From the NCBI GenBank assembly GCA_003988855.1, contig QYAI01000167.1:1-59958 (forward strand): DNA of 59,958 bases, in the 5' to 3' direction. A model generated the notes under the pieces. It saw only the letters and a program-made list of their open reading frames with translations, had not been told where the DNA came from and searched no databases. This DNA is from Arachnopeziza araneosa (taxonomy: Eukaryota; Ascomycota; Leotiomycetes; Helotiales; Arachnopezizaceae). This document shows positions 10,242 through 20,816 of the stretch, piece after piece; positions within the stretch are counted from its first letter, which is position 1, and every line of letters begins with the position of its first letter. The translations under genes were made by a program, and so were the position numbers.

Positions 10242-12647
10242 TTATTGAATTACAATAACACCCTCTCTTCGATGTGCTGGAATCTGCTTCAGGAAATCTC
10301 GATTTGTCTTGCACTGCGCCAATGATACCCCAGGGATAATCAAGGAGAGCATACCGATCCTCTCCCAACGTCCCGTCGCGCCAGTGACTTTCCGCAATGT
10401 CAAAAAACGAGCACGTCCATGTTCAGTTGTTGGATCTCTGCTAGCAAAGATTAGAACACTGATTAGGTCCTCGGAGAAGTGCTTCTTTGTCCATTCCTCT
10501 TCTGTCATCTCGACAGACAACGCGATGAAGCTCAGTCGCCCCGCAATCCGATACCATTTGACATCCCAGTCTTGGGTTCCAGCCCGGTGTCGTGTACGGC
10601 CCGATCGGCCAGCCATTCGGAACCAGCTCCACTGTTTTTTCGTGTCTTGTTTACGCACGGAATACCTCAGTACGAGTGGATCTCTGATCTCGAGCAGAGT
10701 CAAATTCTCGCTCTCTAGCCGCTCTTTCGAGTGAACATTGAGCAGGCGGATTGGCTCCCGTTGATTGGGATTAGAGATGAATATGTCTTCAGCCCAGAGA
10801 AGTCGCATCTCTTCTAAGGCAATAAGGTCGCTCATGAATGCACCGTGTTCAAAATTAGGAGGAGCGCGCCACGTTACTGCGCCATTCCACCCTGCCCATG
10901 TCCACGATGGGAGATGGTCTCTCCTCTGCGATGATTCTGATACAAACATCTGGTGGCTTTCTCCTGCTCGGTGGTACCATGAAGTCAGCGATAGGGCAAG
11001 GGATAATTGAGCGCCGACTCCGTATTTGCAGATACTCCCTATCCACATTGGGATTCCATGGAGTAGGTACAGTTCTTTGCTCTGCTTGTAGAGGCCAAGG
11101 ATGCCCTGGAACGCAGGCAGGACGTCGGTGCCATACGTCAATCTTCGTTTCGAGAACGCACGGATGTGCTCGTTGAGACCTCTTAGCTGAGCTCTAGTTG
11201 TCGCTTCAAGCGGCATCGGGAATCCGTAGTCGAGACGATAATCTTGGTCTTCCATAATGACCAAATCATCCTGGTTGCTTGAGCTTCCACCACTGTATGC
11301 ATCGCTCTTGAATATCCCAGTCAACATAAAATCGGCCATGTGGAGTTCGGTGTCGTTATGGTCAGCAAATGGAGTTAAAAACAGCGAGATGTTGACACTT
11401 TCATGAGTGGCCATGCCTTGGCATTCCCAGTATATCTGATGGTCCGTGAAAGCGATGCGACGTTTCGATAGGACACCTTCTTGATATGTCCAGCCTCGAG
11501 TCCAGTAGTCCGATTTGAAGATATCTCGCCGGGGATCTGGGAGTGTGGAAAGAAGTAAGCTTCCACTATTGAGATAGTATTTTGGTTGCGGTATTCGAGC
11601 AGTTGATTCTACACCCGGCAGACCGTGGCTTGCACCAGAGCCAGCTGCTGCCACGATGGTGAAGTCGGCTTCTTCATAGATAGTAGTCATTCTCGATATC
11701 AAATAAGCCTTTTCTTCGTTATCGGATTGGTTGATGCATCGCCGGTCGACCCAAAGATACTGCAACCCTAGCCGCTTCGTGACAGCCATCGCATCAAGAA
11801 CAGTCTTTGGCCAGTCTTCCATATCTGCCGGGCTTGAACCCCAGACATAACTCAAAGCCGCGTATGGAGTACCCCACTCCTTGTCTTCCACCACCAGATC
11901 ATCTGAGTGGCAATCAATGAGACGAAATCCTCGCTCAATGGGCTCACCCGACTCTCTCCGGCCACAAGACTTCTGGTGGTGATCTCTACAGATCTGAAGC
12001 CATTCTTTAACGAGACTAATGTTGGCCTCCGAACTAATTTCTCGGGCTCGGAGTAATATATTAGGATCTGGATCGCGTGGTTCATCCATTTTCAAGCGAT
12101 AGATCGCTCCTGTTGCAGGAATGTCCTTCTCCATCCAATTTTCCTCATGTCCAAATGGTGGGATTATGTTATCATCCGGAACGACGGCCATGAAGACTGT
12201 GTCTTTGAGTTCTTTCCATACCCCGCTATCCTTAAGCGCTTTGAGCCCAAACAGCCAGCTCTCGCTGCTGCGAAATGCAAGGAGTTTGTGTCGCTCGGAA
12301 GTTTCCGGCTGGACCCGTAATGACCGGAAAAAAGTACACAGGGGGCAATCCGAAGGTTTTGAGAGGCGATCTTGAAAGTGGTGTATTGAGATCGCGTCAT
12401 TGTAATATTGTCTTCCATCTGAAGCTTCGAAGAGACCTTTCGGGAGCTTGATCTTTTTGTTTCTCGCTCTCTCGTATACTTTTGCAGAATCTTCTAGGTC
12501 TTTATCCAGGTCAAGCGCCTCGCATTCTGCACATAATTGTGACGGGGCTGCGCGGGTCTTCAGGCGTTTGCTCCTGTGCTCTTCCTCCTCGGTATCTGAA
12601 GAGTCGGTAGTGCGAGCTCTGGAGGCACGAACTAATGAAGAACTCAT
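10242..12647 (-). CDS. HET-domain protein, intact (801 aa)
   Basis: Single-exon gene with no lesion. Residues 1-40 are acidic and basic low complexity with a KRLKTR stretch that could act as a nuclear signal. A cysteine pair region (CAECEALDL, later CPLCTFF) precedes the HET domain, an arrangement common in long fungal HET proteins. The HET core spans about residues 260-420: YAALSYVWGSS, YLWVDRRCINQSD, TRGWTYQEGVLSKRRI. The usual DxLCIN motif reads DRRCIN here. The C-terminal half is the typical unassigned extension and includes a PSWTWAGWNG motif. HET domains trigger heterokaryon incompatibility and cell death when activated. The start at 12647 is the first ATG of the open frame. Its promoter should lie in 12648-13187. 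Confidence 0.9.
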   Translation of the reverse strand: MSSSLVRASRARTTDSSDTEEEEHRSKRLKTRAAPSQLCAECEALDLDKDLEDSAKVYERARNKKIKLPKGLFEASDGRQYYNDAISIHHFQDRLSKPSDCPLCTFFRSLRVQPETSERHKLLAFRSSESWLFGLKALKDSGVWKELKDTVFMAVVPDDNIIPPFGHEENWMEKDIPATGAIYRLKMDEPRDPDPNILLRAREISSEANISLVKEWLQICRDHHQKSCGRRESGEPIERGFRLIDCHSDDLVVEDKEWGTPYAALSYVWGSSPADMEDWPKTVLDAMAVTKRLGLQYLWVDRRCINQSDNEEKAYLISRMTTIYEEADFTIVAAAGSGASHGLPGVESTARIPQPKYYLNSGSLLLSTLPDPRRDIFKSDYWTRGWTYQEGVLSKRRIAFTDHQIYWECQGMATHESVNISLFLTPFADHNDTELHMADFMLTGIFKSDAYSGGSSSNQDDLVIMEDQDYRLDYGFPMPLEATTRAQLRGLNEHIRAFSKRRLTYGTDVLPAFQGILGLYKQSKELYLLHGIPMWIGSICKYGVGAQLSLALSLTSWYHRAGESHQMFVSESSQRRDHLPSWTWAGWNGAVTWRAPPNFEHGAFMSDLIALEEMRLLWAEDIFISNPNQREPIRLLNVHSKERLESENLTLLEIRDPLVLRYSVRKQDTKKQWSWFRMAGRSGRTRHRAGTQDWDVKWYRIAGRLSFIALSVEMTEEEWTKKHFSEDLISVLIFASRDPTTEHGRARFLTLRKVTGATGRWERIGMLSLIIPGVSLAQCKTNRDFLKQIPAHRREGVIVIQ

Positions 12648-13187
12648 TCTGACGTTGCCAACGACTCTCGTAACTCCGATTGTTTGTGCTGTATAAAGTT
12701 GTAGTGAGTCATAGAAGGAACGAAAGACAAGTCGTCGAGCCTCACTTGTGGTGTGAGGATCGTGGCTGTGTCAACCGCGCGCCTATTATTTTGTGGACTG
12801 CTCAAGTAAGGGGTAGGCCTTGAATATGAAACTGTAAAAGAAATTCATAGAATACTGCTAATATTATGTCCTGTATGGCAAAGATAGAGCTGAGATCATT
12901 CCATACTAAAAGAAAACACAGTATCACGTGATAACATCAGCTGATTTGATCCAAAATCTGCTTGGAGACTCTTCCTGGTTTATTTTCTACTCCTTTAGTA
13001 TTAACTTGATCTGAGGATCTCTGAATTCTGGTAGAGAATCTGTGTAAGGTATGAAGTAGACCACCGCTGAAAATCATGTTTGGCCAACAGCATGTTGGAA
13101 AGGACGACAAAACAGCAGTGTGGCGCGGGTAGCGGAGTTGAAGAGTACACAACAGAATACAAAATCTAGAACTCATTTTCGTACCCA
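12648..13187. other. Promoter-side spacer of the HET gene
   Basis: Five hundred and forty bases between the HET start and the 3' end of the SDR gene, both on the minus strand. Only short chance ORFs; no repeat or RNA gene seen. Confidence 0.55.
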
Positions 13188-14295
13188 CTACTCGAATAGG
13201 CCGCTTCCAAACTCTCCTCTTAAGTCTATCTTCAGGAGGTCCTTCGCGATAATCTCATCCTTCCTTGCTTCCAAGTCATCTATATCCCAGTTGGCGGATA
13301 TATATCGCCCTGTAAGGAACTTGGCTTGAGGTGAAGCTAAGTAGACCGCCGTGCCCGAAGCAAGTTCGCCTGAAAAGCTCAAAGTCAGCACTGCTCGCCT
13401 TATCGTTAATTTCACCGAAAGAAAATGACCCTGATTTCGAGTAGAGCGGGTGGAACATACTTGTATCTTTGGTGAAAGGAAGTACTTCTGGGTGATTGTA
13501 CGCCATATCGGTAACGATCATCCCAGGATGAAAATTGATCGAGCTGACTTTAGGATATGCCAGAGGAATAGCTTCCGATAATCTACCCTGAGCGAGCTTG
13601 CTGATGAAATAACTACTACCGAGAGGTCTTGTGGTGAGCATTCCCCAAGTGCCAACATTGACAATAGATGCTTCTTTCTCTAAGCCGACCAACCTAAGGA
13701 ATGCTCTGCTCATAAGGTATGGTCCTTTAACATTGACTTCCTAGAATAACAGTCAGCTTGTTTATCAACCAGATGGATAGAAGTCAACCGACAAAATCTG
13801 TCCACCACTCGTTTGGCTTACTATCTCCGATAGTCTCAACAGATACCCATGCACCAGCAGCGTTGATAAGAACATCTGGGACTCCAAATTTGGCCTTGAT
13901 CATTTCTTCAAGATTGTTCACACTGTTTTCGGAAGTGGTATCCACCATGATGATCAAGACATCTACATGAGGATTGACCTTGAGCATCTCTTTTTTCGTT
14001 TCTTCGAGTTTTGTAGCATCGCGGCTCGCAATGGCAATTTGCGCTGCATTCGCTTTGGCAAACGCCAGTGCAATTGACTGCTTGAGTTAATACCAGGCCG
14101 GCTCTCTATTTTGAGAGATCAACTGACCTTGCCGATACCTTGACTCGCACCTGTAATGATGATTTTCTTTCCCGATTGTGATAATTTAGGTGATGCTGGG
14201 TCGATTGAAGGATATTGGTCGCGGTGCACAGTTTTGGTAAACTGATGTTGGGTGATGAAGTAGTCTGAAGGTAACTGAGACTCAATGGAAGCCAT
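13188..14295 (-). CDS. Short-chain dehydrogenase/reductase (304 aa)
   Basis: Four exons join cleanly: 14128-14295, 13793-14077, 13461-13740, 13188-13369. Introns are 50, 52 and 91 nt, with donors GTCAGT, GTCGGT and GTATGT. The product has a classical SDR fold: TGASQGIGK cofactor glycine motif (residues 48-56), INAAG, WWTDFEVNVKGPY at the second splice, and the YFISK catalytic Tyr-Lys pair. The catalytic serine position, usually S in an NISS-type motif, reads VGTWG, so Thr may replace Ser. It should be an NAD(P)-dependent oxidoreductase; the substrate is unknown. It is divergent from the transcription factor gene at about 14.8-16.9 kb. Confidence 0.9.
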
Positions 14296-15193
14296 TTAAG
14301 TTAATTTAATTAGAAGTGAGATTTTTTGGATGGCGAGGGACGGTGTTTGGTTGCAAATAAGACTTTCGGGGAGGAGATGGTTTTGACTTTCTGTGGTATT
14401 TGATGATGGTTCCAGAGTCGGCTGATATGACCCCTTTATATGATATTTCTTGTCTATGTTAGTATGTTTGAGCCATCTTCTACTATTTCAAAACACCAAA
14501 AAGGGTTCTTGGTATCAAAATTCAACCCAATACGGTTACTGCTAAGTTGAGACGAAAAGGGCAAATGACTCAAGAAATTGGGCCTGATTAGGATAGACAA
14601 GCGATATCATGCACTGACTTGGCTGCGGCTGATGATGCTTACCATTCCTTGAACAGGCTGATTATCCGCTCCGTACCGGCGGAACAAAGCGGAGCAATTG
14701 TACATCATAAACCTGGCAGCCTTTATTACGCCATACCCAATTAGGCCGAATTTGCAACGACCATTATCCATTTTCAGACCATCTCCATCAATCTTCTCAA
14801 ACGACGATGATGGATCCGAAATTTATGGTGTTTGATAGCAAGCCAACATCAAATTGTGAGGAGAAGCGGCTTATCTTTTGCCCATCCACAGGTTCCAATG
14901 TCCAGTGGCCGACAGATGTTCGTCGAGGCAGACCAAGAAAAGGTGGGCTGCATTTCTGTTCTGCTAAAGTCATACTTCTCAATCATTCAAAGATTAGTAG
15001 TTCTCATTCAGGATCACGGACAGCCAATAATTGCTATTCGCATCAGCTAGGTCGCAATGTGTTCTTAATCTGCGATAGTTCAACCTCCCGGATGTCTCGG
15101 AAGCGGTGTACTGTTAAGGAATATTCAGGATTAATACTATCTTTTGAGCCAAAAATGTGGTCAAGTAAAAGCAAACTAACAATTCTGGTATAG
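14296..15193. other. Divergent promoter region and unresolved 5' exon of the regulator gene
   Basis: This is the upstream region of both the SDR gene and the regulator. It probably includes the first exon(s) of the regulator. One candidate ATG is at 14807 (MMDPKFMVFDSKP, with an RRGRPRK basic patch), but I could not join it by a convincing splice. A CTAAC branch-site sequence followed by TAG at 15191-15193 marks the likely acceptor of the next exon. Confidence 0.5.
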
Positions 15194-16866
15194 ATCCAAG
15201 CAGTGGTGATCGATCAGTAAAGGATTCGTCCGGGTCACAGGGGATCACCTCAGCGAAACCTTTCGGGTTCGTCAACTATTCAAACGGGCAAAAATCTAAT
15301 GGCTCGAGGACTCGTAACTTCGTTCGGAAACACGTTACGCAAAATTTCCGACGACAGAAACAGCTAGCTGAACAGGCTAAACTCAAATCTCAAGTACTGG
15401 AAAGCGAAGATCATGGCAGCAGTGTGGAACCCGAGACAGAGACAGAAGTAGAACCTGTTATGGATCTTGATCGCTCTCCCACCTTAGTGCCCGAACGTTG
15501 GAGTACCGATCCATTTGATTCTTTTCCTATAACAATGGAGCCATATATGTTTGACCTGCTTCATATATGTAGGTCTCCTTCTCCTTCTATCCCTGCTACC
15601 CGCTCTACGATATCTCCTATATTCTAAACAAAATGGCTGATTCCATTGCAAAAGATGTTTCTTCTTTCTCAAAAAAAGTATATCCCATTGAGACCCTTTT
15701 TGGGTTTAATCCTATGAAAACCACATGGATGCCCCTCGCATTGACCGATCCTGCCTTACTCAACACGGTTTTGTTCGGAGGTGGTCAGTTTGGCGCTTCA
15801 TTAAACGCTCAAAAAGAACGTCCTTCTGCAGTCCATCACTTGAGGAAAGCGATTCAAATCTTAAGTGAACGACTCCAAGATCCTTCGCTGGAAGCAAGTG
15901 ACTCAACAATTGCGACTGTGGCAGGTATAGCCATGGCAGAAGTAAGTGCAGAAACAAGTCTAGAGTATATTAATTAATCCTTGACAGCAATCAGGTGGCA
16001 ACCAGGCGAATTGGCACATTCATATGAGGGGTTTAAAACGCATGGTAGAAATGCGAGGTGGCTTGTCGGCTTTCAAGAGCAGTCCACATTTGTATGACAA
16101 ACTTTGTCGGTAAGTCCATCTCAACCTGGGTAAGCTATGAATTTTCCTAAAAGATCCTAGATCAGATATGTGTGGCTCCGTTTCAGAACTCTCACAACCC
16201 TATCTGGAAATGGAGGCCGGAAAACCACAACCCACTTTACTTCAGGCTGGCTTCGAATCAAATAAAACCCTGCCTCAAATATTTCAAGCTGTTCATGATG
16301 ATTATGAATATGATTCTGAGTTTGTCGAGATTCTTGACAAATTATACAGTGTAACTCGAGGCATCAACTCTGTCAACCCCAGGAAGTCGGAGGCCATCCC
16401 TATGATATTGCTTTACAACATACGATCCATTCAATATTATATTTTGTCCAGAATAACAGACGTCGCTAATTGCGGTCACCCACTTTTAACAGCTCCTTAT
16501 CTGGGCATCTTACTCTTTTTGGGCATCATCCAAAACGATTTCTGGATCTCGCCCATAAGTCAGAAATTGACACTGCAAGTGAAATCTTGTCTTCAAAGCA
16601 AGAATTTAGTCACAAACTCCATGCTCAGACTGCGTTTGTGGCTTGGGTTCCTTGCAGGATGTGTAGTTCTCGACCCTGTAGAGAGGTCATGGTTTGTGTG
16701 TTCGATCGCCGAGGGAATCTCGCAGCTTTCTCTTGCGAGCTGGTATGAGGCTAAACACATCCTGGAGAGTTTTGCTTGGGTAGGAAAGGTACAAGATAAG
16801 GACGGTGAGATTCTGTGGGATGCAGCTGTGAGAATACTGGAGCTGAAAGCTTGTGGGGATGATTAA
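15194..16866 (+). CDS. Fungal transcription-factor-like protein (Fungal_trans_2 type)
   Basis: Exons 15194-15568, 15655-15941, 15988-16109 and 16161-16866 give about 495 residues in one frame; the first exon is unresolved. Introns are 86, 46 and 51 nt. The N-terminal part has the pattern GFVNYSN...RTRNFVRKHVTQNFRRQKQ, which I know from fungal factors that lack a Zn2Cys6 cluster but carry the C-terminal regulatory domain. The middle (WHIHMRGLKRMVEMRGGL, then LCRSDMCGS) is characteristic of the PF11951 family. DNA binding is not shown by the sequence. It is divergent from the SDR gene, so it may control that gene; this is inference. Confidence 0.78.
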
Positions 16867-17108
16867 GGTATTCGCGCCAAAGAACATTCAGAGCCTTTTG
16901 GGCAATGTTTGTCACGATTGTAGATGGTGTTCTTAGTGTAAAGAACAGTACTTGAGTCAAGAACGAAGGGCTTGTCAATGATAGAGATCCCAGGTCAATC
17001 CAGAAGTTTCGTGCAGCCAGAGTCTCTCACATCGTGGACTGATTTAGTGTTACCTCTACTTTGGAAGCTACTATGCTTATGGCCCTAATTTCGCTACTTT
17101 AATTTTCT

Positions 17109-18400
17109 CTAACCCCTACTAGATTTCAGAACACCACCACTTGAATCGTCAGACACAGCGATATAAAAATCTTGCCCATCAGGTGAAAAGCTTACACCTC
17201 CAATCTCACCAAAAAAATCAACAACTTGCCGGCTCTGAAAGGTGTCAGCGTCGATAATTGACACAATATCAGCTATATCCGCTGCAAGCAGGACGCTCTT
17301 TCCACTTCCTGTTGGAGAGAAACTCAAGCTCCGTACGCAACTCATGTCACTGTAGATGGTTTCCAACGGGTTAGCTCTCGTAGTCCCCTCTGTTCAGAAG
17401 TCCACATTCGAGCATCCCAAACCTTTACTGTTAAATCTTGATTACCAGTTGCGACGTGCCGCCCGTTGTCAGACCATGCGCAAGCGAATCCGTAGTCTAG
17501 ATGCTCTTCTAGCTGAACCTTTATTTTGCCGGTCTGCACGTCGCAAATGAGAGCTATTGGATCATCACTAACGATGACCTGAAGGCGGCCATCTGGACTC
17601 CTGTGATGACAATTGGCCGCAGTGCCGTAGCCGCTCTCAACGATGACTTTGTTAACCTCGTAATCCAAGTCTCTCACAAAACCATCGTTGGATGCAACGG
17701 AGGCTCTCCCAATACTAGAGAGGATGATATTATTTTAAATTCTGTTCGTCGCACTTGTCAAAGACAATCGAAGAGGTGATTGTCGTTCGCTAGCAAATTG
17801 AGTAATCACTGCAAAGTCTCCGTCGAACGTGCCAGCTGCAACAATATTACTATCAGCTGCTAGGGTAGTGATTGGGAGCGATGGAGGTAAATTTGAGGTA
17901 GGAGCCTCGTCACAGCTCCGTATTGACTTTTCTCGCGTCAAATTTAAATGACAAATACCAGAAACGGCAGACCAAGGGAGTTGAAAATGGTGATAGCCGG
18001 GCTTGGTGGCGTAGTAAATGTCGTCGTTTGTTGCACAAGCTAAAAGATTCCTGGGCTGAAAATGAGTTACATTTACATGAGGAGCCAAAGTCATATTATT
18101 GAATCGGAAGCCAGTATCAGAATTCAGTAAATGATTAGATGTGTCTATGTAAATTGTTATTTTTGTTTAAAGTGTGCTTTGGGCAACAAGGAGGACCTAG
18201 GAGATGAAGTACCCACTTTCGAGAGTAAAGATGGTGATAAGTTTCTGTAGCTCTGATACGTCCTTTTTCGAAAATATCTAGCGGAAGACTTTGACATTCC
18301 AAGGAAACTCCAGTCAATTCCTTGAATATCGTGTCTAGAGCTTGAATTTTCAAGTCGGAGTATAGTTTCCCTTCTTTCCGTTAGAGATAATGTTAGTGAT
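17109..18400 (-). pseudogene. WD40-like protein, broken frame
   Basis: Homologous pieces run in order: FRFNNMTLAPHVNVTHFQ, TTLAADSNIVAAGTFDGDFA, SPDGRLQVIVSDDP, HLDYGFACAWSDNGRHVATG, NQDLTVKVWDARM, and VVDFFGEIGGVSFSPDGQDF. The pattern resembles the fungal WD-repeat family that includes S. pombe SPAC2A9.03; this is from memory and not checked. An in-frame TAA follows SATNRI at about 17735. A one-base deletion in a C run near 17365 shifts the frame after RELT. The N-terminal start is unclear: the piece with GIDWSFLGMSKSSARY (18157-18444) may be its beginning but is in another frame. The 3' end is at 17109. Confidence 0.65.
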
Positions 18401-18425
18401 CTGATACTTTCCGTGTATAATTTCT

Positions 18426-19990
18426 CTATCTCTCGGTGTTGCACCCAAGTTCGTGAAATATAAGTGCTTTCGTCAAGGCACGAATTACTTCCGGAGTAAT
18501 GTCGCCAGAAGGCAGAGCTGATGTGCTAGAGATGAGAGATTGGGAACTAAGTCTGGTTTCGAAATCTAGAGACATTTTCAGCTCCTATGCTTTGGCGAAC
18601 TCTAATGCAATATCAGGTGGTTGAAAACTTTTCGACCTCGATTGGAGTTCATTATTACGCTCTCTAAGTAGAAGCGATGTAGCCACATCGAAGCGATGCG
18701 AACAGTCTATACCAGTTGAAAGCATGATTTTAGCCAACGTGTTTTTTCCAAACTGAGATACCAGGAGGGATAGTACTGCATCACCACTTCGGGGATTTCG
18801 TGCAGCTGCCATTATTACCTCTTCGGTAACCAGAACCTTTTTCGGGTATGACAAAAGGATGCTCATCATATGCAAGCAAGAAGAGCGATTCTAGCCGCAG
18901 CAACAGTATTTCGTTCGGCACTATTTTAAGTCCTTGCTGTTCTAGAATCAATTTCATGTTTTCTCGTCCACTGACATTATTTTCTGCAGCGGCCCAGAGC
19001 ATTTTCATGGTGATTTCAATTTCTCCAGCAGCCGAGAGAAGAAGCGAAGTCAAGTCTTTACCAGCTGATCTGTTTCCAATAGAGATTTCTACAGCTTCGG
19101 GTGAGATAGCGACTTTATTAGACAGCTCCAGTAGCATTCGCATAAATGATGAATCTGGGCTTCCAGCGGCCGTTTCGATGGTCGCCTCTGCAACAGTGAA
19201 ACCTCCTCTGATCAAAGACTGTAATGCTAGTAAATGCCCATATTCTATAGCTACTTCAAGCGGAGTTTTCCTTGAACGATTGATCATGATGTTGGATATT
19301 GGGGGGCCACGTTTAAGGATATCGTGAATGAATTCGTGGAGCCCGTACGCACAACAGACAAAAAGTGGACTGCTGTTAGGGCATCGAGAGTCCGCTAATT
19401 TAGGGCTTAGAGACCGTGGAACTATGCTTGAAATGGATTGCATCCATAAATTGAAAGATGATAGAGTGTGAACGTCCAGTTCCCGGACAAGAAAAGAACG
19501 GAGTATGCCTCTAAGAGACTCGGCATGTCTCTTCTCGCCAGCCTCTTGAGTATGGCTTGGCCAAAATAGTATAGCATATCCGTAGAAACCTTCCCTCAGT
19601 AAAGACGAAGCTTGAGTGTAGGTTTCCATACTGATATCAAGCTTAGAGTTGGATTGGAAAGATGGCCCTAGCTTGGAATTGCAAGAGATACTGGGTCGAC
19701 AAAGACAGCTTTCAGCTGCTAAAGAATTTGACAGCTGTGTCGCGTACTCCGGCTGTGTCTCTAAATATTCTCTAATCGAGAGATGAGCAAAACGGAAGAC
19801 ATCTTGTTCTGTATCTAGGATGACAAAGTTGCGGCAAAAATTGAGAATTGAGTCTTTTGTGATTTCTGTGAAGCATCCTGCTGGATTTGCTGCTATAGCT
19901 TCTAGAAAGCGCCATTTTGAAGCGCAGCCTCGTCCAAGATTTTTGAACACTAAGGTTTTTAAAAATTGAGGGATGATGCGACCGTCTTCT
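18426..19990 (-). pseudogene. NLR C-terminal fragment with ankyrin-like repeats
   Basis: The 5' end starts abruptly. FRFAHLSIREYLETQ is the segment that usually closes a fungal NACHT region. It is followed by an ankyrin-like part (PLEVAIEYGHLLALQSLI) and by units such as ISGxEN...ITEEVVxAAA found in large fungal NACHT proteins (VLVTEEVIMAAARN, GDITPEVIRALTKAL). A one-base shift in a GAAAAAGG run near 18840 changes frame. An in-frame TAG lies at 18585-18587, and the repeat continues in that frame to TAG at 18426. No Walker A motif is present. I read it as the decayed tail of a lost receptor gene. Confidence 0.7.
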
Positions 19991-20230
19991 TTGCTTCGAT
20001 TGCGGATAGAAATATGGAACGTAATAAACGAATCTGGTGCTTATGGTACTCGGTGACGGCTAAAGAAGGCGGGGAGGCATCATCCCACCTTGATATGCAG
20101 GAATAGTAGCGCTCAGCCTTACAACAGTGCTTAGTAGGCACTATTTCGGCTCCTGGTGCTCTGACCTTATGTGCATAAAGGAAGGGTTCACGTCGGATTC
20201 TCTGCTGGTGAATCAACATCCTTTTACCCA

Positions 20231-20816
20231 CCCATCAATATACTTCCCTTCTCTTACCTGGCTTTCGCATCACGTGAGAGGCAGATATGCTTCCAATTTT
20301 TGGCTGCATTCCGAGTAAATAAATGCGTTTGAGTGATGAGGCCAACCCCCCCCCCAAAAAAGGGTTTTAAAAAGGCAAGGTTCTTAAACGGATGATGAGA
20401 ACTGCTGGCAAACATAAAGCTCTTGTCCGAGATTCACCACCTAGTTCTAGCAGAGGACAGATGCTTTGCGGAAAGGCTGAGTTTCTGCAGGGAGAAATTG
20501 GGAGATAGAACGTGAGAACATCCCGCACCACTCTTATCTGGAACATTAAACATACCAGAGTTTGTACTGAACAAACCATCAAACTAGAGGAAAGAACAGA
20601 AAGATTTTGTTGATTAATGATATCGTCTATGTGGGTGAAAATTTTATGAAGAGGCCTTATAGGAGCAAGGTTATTATATCTTACATCTACTCCAGGCTGT
20701 ACTCGCAGCGCACATTGCTATCATTTAAGATTAAGGAAGGAAAACGCTACTCGATGAATGGCGCTTGAAAAGAATGGAGAAGTAAATATATTTTAGAGAA
20801 ACTAATTGCTATGAGT
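20231..20816. other. Spacer 3' of the HET-NACHT-WD40 gene
   Basis: Contains C and A homopolymer runs at about 20347-20360, next to each other. Short ORFs only (for example 20367-20582 minus). No gene supported. Confidence 0.5.

Noticed and set aside
14807..15193. ORF of 128 codons upstream of the regulator gene
   Set aside because: It may include the first exon but has no convincing splice or domain; kept only as a candidate start.
13188..16866. Metabolite gene cluster (SDR plus regulator)
   Set aside because: No PKS, NRPS, terpene cyclase or other backbone enzyme in the window.
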